Shown here piece after piece: positions 61,762 to 64,000 of a stretch of DNA of 64,000 nucleotides. Where the stretch lies: contig JACZWU010000006.1 of the NCBI GenBank assembly GCA_022571985.1, positions 62,001-126,000 of the forward strand, read 5' to 3'. The DNA is from Candidatus Zixiibacteriota bacterium (lineage in GTDB: Bacteria; Zixibacteria; MSB-5A5; GN15; FEB-12). Under the pieces are notes generated by a model that ran no database searches, was not told where the DNA came from, and was given only the letters and a program-made list of their open reading frames with translations. The position numbers and the translations under genes were made by a program. Within the stretch, counting starts at the first letter, position 1; every line of letters begins with the position of its first letter.

Positions 61762-63133
61762 TCAGCTCCTCTTCTCCGTCTTTATCAACCGTGACAACGA
61801 TGAACCTGGTTCCTCCGCCGCGTTTTATAGTCAGCAGTATTTTTTCTACGCCTTCATCAGTAAGCTGCTTATAGAGATCGGTAAAAGCGCTCAGGCCGGT
61901 TATTTTGGTCTTGTTGACCGCTTTGATAACGTCGCTGCGAAAGAGACCGCCGTCTTCGATAAAGCCAACCCGTTTGACGCCTATTAAATAGACGCCGACT
62001 GTGTCATCCAGCTGGTTTTCGACTTTCATCTGGCGCGTAATTCCTTTGACGCTGAAACCCCAGCCTTTAGCTTCGAAATCCTCGCCCTGCAAATCACCCA
62101 GTGATTTAGTAACAACTCCAAAAGTATAGGTTTCGCTGCCTCTTAAAACTTCAAGATTGATTTTTTCTCCCGGCTTGAAGCGCGATATCAGGTAGTAAAA
62201 TTTGGGGAGTTCTTCAACAAAACGCGCCGATACTTCCTGATCATTAACTTTTAAGATAATATCGCCGGCTTTGAGATAACTCTGGTCGGCCGGTGAGCCC
62301 GGGTCTATTGACGAAATCAAAACCCCGGTGTTTCTCTGAGTACCAAAATAATCTTCTAACTCCATCAGAGCCTGACAATGCAAACCTATCCAGCTTCGCT
62401 CTACTTTGCCGTTTCTGATAATCTCTTCGGTTACTTCGCGAACAACATTTATAGGTATGGCAAAACCGAGATTGTTGGCAAAAATTGTAGCCCGTGAGTT
62501 TATACCTACAATGCGGCCGGACAAATCAACCAGCGGACCTCCCGAATTACCCGGGTTTATAGCTGCGTCAGTTTGAATCCATAAATTGTAGCGGCCGGTT
62601 CTTTCTCCGGTGGGAAGCCGGACATCCGGACTAAAATATCTGTCTCTGGTAGATATAACTCCAGCTGAAACAGAGCGCGATAACGAAAGAGGTGAGCCCA
62701 TAGCCAGAACGTACTGGCCTACCTGGATGCTGTCGGAGTTGCCAAAGTCTGCAACTACGATTGAACCTTTGTGTTCATCAAGATTAAGCTTTATGACGGC
62801 TATATCTGTGGGCGGGTCGCCTCCGATAAATTCTGCCGAGACTATCTCTTTGTCGCCTAAAGTGCACAGAATTCTCTCGGCCTTGCCGGCAACATGATAG
62901 TTGGTAACTACGTAGCCATCGATATGGAAAATCACTCCGGAACCGACTACTGCCTGTTTTTCAAGTTCACCGGTATTATAATTTTTTATAACCGGCTGAA
63001 TATGAACAACTGCCGGCATAACTTTGTCCCGCGCCTTAAATATTTGGTCTTGAATTGGCAGAGGCGCGGCTGCTGCGGCTGTTGCTGCTACAGCAACCGT
63101 TATTATCAAGAATATTTTTAAGCTCTTACTCAT
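61754..63133 (-). CDS. htrA: HtrA-family serine protease with PDZ domains
   Basis: The 459-aa protein has a signal peptide (residues ~4-23) and an intact trypsin-like domain with H80 (TNYHVAG), D110 (TDIAVIKL) and S197 (NPGNSGGPL). A PDZ domain follows (~240-345; RSWIGLHCQALMEL, SPADQSYLKAGDIIL) and a shorter, more divergent second PDZ-like part (~355-450). It acts in periplasmic protein quality control. It is a different type from degP at 50335 and is paired with the inactive HtrA-like gene downstream. Confidence 0.93.
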   Translation of the reverse strand: MSKSLKIFLIITVAVAATAAAAAPLPIQDQIFKARDKVMPAVVHIQPVIKNYNTGELEKQAVVGSGVIFHIDGYVVTNYHVAGKAERILCTLGDKEIVSAEFIGGDPPTDIAVIKLNLDEHKGSIVVADFGNSDSIQVGQYVLAMGSPLSLSRSVSAGVISTRDRYFSPDVRLPTGERTGRYNLWIQTDAAINPGNSGGPLVDLSGRIVGINSRATIFANNLGFAIPINVVREVTEEIIRNGKVERSWIGLHCQALMELEDYFGTQRNTGVLISSIDPGSPADQSYLKAGDIILKVNDQEVSARFVEELPKFYYLISRFKPGEKINLEVLRGSETYTFGVVTKSLGDLQGEDFEAKGWGFSVKGITRQMKVENQLDDTVGVYLIGVKRVGFIEDGGLFRSDVIKAVNKTKITGLSAFTDLYKQLTDEGVEKILLTIKRGGGTRFIVVTVDKDGEEELNE

Positions 63134-63332
63134 ATTCGTTCCAACCAGTATCTATTAGTTCCTACAACTAAAACAGATTTAAGTTTATGTCTGCTACGGA
63201 TATAATGCCTTTTTTAATGAATCGGCAAGAGTATTATATGTATGCACCTAAATCTTAAAAGATTTTGGCGATAGCTGTCAAATATTCAGGGAATACTTCG
63301 AGATTCGGAGCGATTTTATTGACTTAGTTAAA

Positions 63333-64000
63333 CTACCTCTTCCAGTAGATGTCAATTGAGCCAAGGCCGACCTCCAGGCGCAGGACAATTCTGGTCTTGG
63401 CATTTTCAAAATCTTCAGTCTCATAGATGTCATCATCAATTTCAACCAGATCATCATTGTGGAATTCTATAGATGAAAGCCAGTTGTTGCCTTCGGTCTC
63501 AACTCTAACCGGCACATTTCTGGGCAAAATGATTTCACTTGTGCCAAGCCCGATTTCAATATTGATAATCGATTCGCCGCTGTATTTCCCTCTAAAATCA
63601 AAGTCATACGAACCTATTCCACCGGAAAATTCAAAATACTCGAAATTGGCGTTGCCCAGATTATGCATTTCAAGTGATGAGGCACCGGCTTCTATATTAA
63701 TTTCTCTGAGTCTTGATTTGTTAGGCTCAGAAAAGTCTATGACGCCGGAGGCCGCGCCGACATCAATATCTAAGTTTGTCAGACGAATGCCGCCAAAATC
63801 GAAATCTGCTTCGCAGGCGCCGATGTCCAAATTGATGGACGTTTCAAATTTATCGGACAGAACAATGTCCCAGTTATTTTCAAGGTCATGGAAGTCGCTG
63901 AAGGATCTATTTTTTCTATGGTCAATATCTATAAACAGATAGCCCTTTTCGCCTCGCTCGCTATAATCAATCTTATATTCAATTATTCGCTTATCATATT
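63333..64000 (-). CDS. Toast-rack/adhesin-like protein, N-terminus outside the window
   Basis: The frame is open to the window end, so the true start lies beyond base 64000. The visible part has repeated short strands with alternating polar and hydrophobic residues (IDVGAASGVIDF, INIEAGASSLEMHNLGNANF, INIEIGLGTSEIILPRNVPV) and ends in LEVGLGSIDIYWKR. This matches the parallel beta-rack domains of DUF2154/LiaF-like and adhesin_Dom proteins. These are often envelope-stress or membrane-associated proteins. No membrane helix is visible in the part seen. Confidence 0.75.
   Translation of the reverse strand, partial: YDKRIIEYKIDYSERGEKGYLFIDIDHRKNRSFSDFHDLENNWDIVLSDKFETSINLDIGACEADFDFGGIRLTNLDIDVGAASGVIDFSEPNKSRLREINIEAGASSLEMHNLGNANFEYFEFSGGIGSYDFDFRGKYSGESIINIEIGLGTSEIILPRNVPVRVETEGNNWLSSIEFHNDDLVEIDDDIYETEDFENAKTRIVLRLEVGLGSIDIYWKR

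Overview
The window looks like a chromosomal segment of an aerobic or facultative Gram-negative bacterium of the FCB superphylum, most like an uncultivated Zixibacteria-type lineage. The evidence is a C-terminal type IX secretion sorting domain (59115-59972), a dockerin-like calcium-binding tail with the DLTFLVDFIF style common in that group, a short RpoD-type primary sigma factor (284 aa), several outer-membrane barrel proteins and lipoproteins, and an oxygen-dependent heme pathway. The lineage call is inference; no rRNA gene is present.

Layout. 1-3.65 kb is accessory DNA: a Hypoth_Ymh/HEPN-like gene, a broken TonB-like fragment, a lipoprotein, a small barrel protein and a dense set of palindromic repeats. 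3.65-22.3 kb is mostly housekeeping: Lrp regulator plus EamA exporter, FMN reductase plus kynureninase-like enzyme, a YfhO-type membrane protein, a methyltransferase, metH-metF, apgM, umuDC (with a palindromic repeat inserted in frame in umuD), a cupin and a SEC-C zinc protein. 22.7-32.8 kb is a nearly complete heme pathway: hemH-hemA-hemC-hemD-hemB-hemL-hemE-hemY on the minus strand, with hemF divergent.

32.8-40.4 kb is a second accessory stretch. Its centre is a divergent metal locus: a DtxR-family repressor against a multicopper oxidase, a ZIP transporter, a cupredoxin and a porin-like outer-membrane protein. It is followed by kynB and tRNA-Leu(CAG). A 3.2-kb segment holding a frameshifted, secreted metal-binding-repeat/dockerin protein lies between two copies of a 225-bp sequence that contains the 5' half of this tRNA. 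43.9-49.3 kb holds three GT-C-like membrane glycosyltransferase candidates.

49.4-64 kb carries rpoD and a DegP protease with a clear sigma-70 promoter. An operon follows: class II aldolase, an aminotransferase-fold protein lacking its PLP lysine, folB, folK, a deoxynucleoside kinase and panB. Then come a DUF3078 barrel, a kinase-pseudokinase fusion, a type IX cargo protein, an active HtrA overlapping an inactive HtrA-like PDZ protein, and a toast-rack adhesin-like protein that runs off the end.

The best candidates for something new are the DtxR/MCO/ZIP/cupredoxin metal system, the lysine-less PLP-fold protein in the folate-pantothenate operon, the HtrA/pseudo-HtrA pair, the kinase-pseudokinase fusion, and the tRNA-associated duplication.
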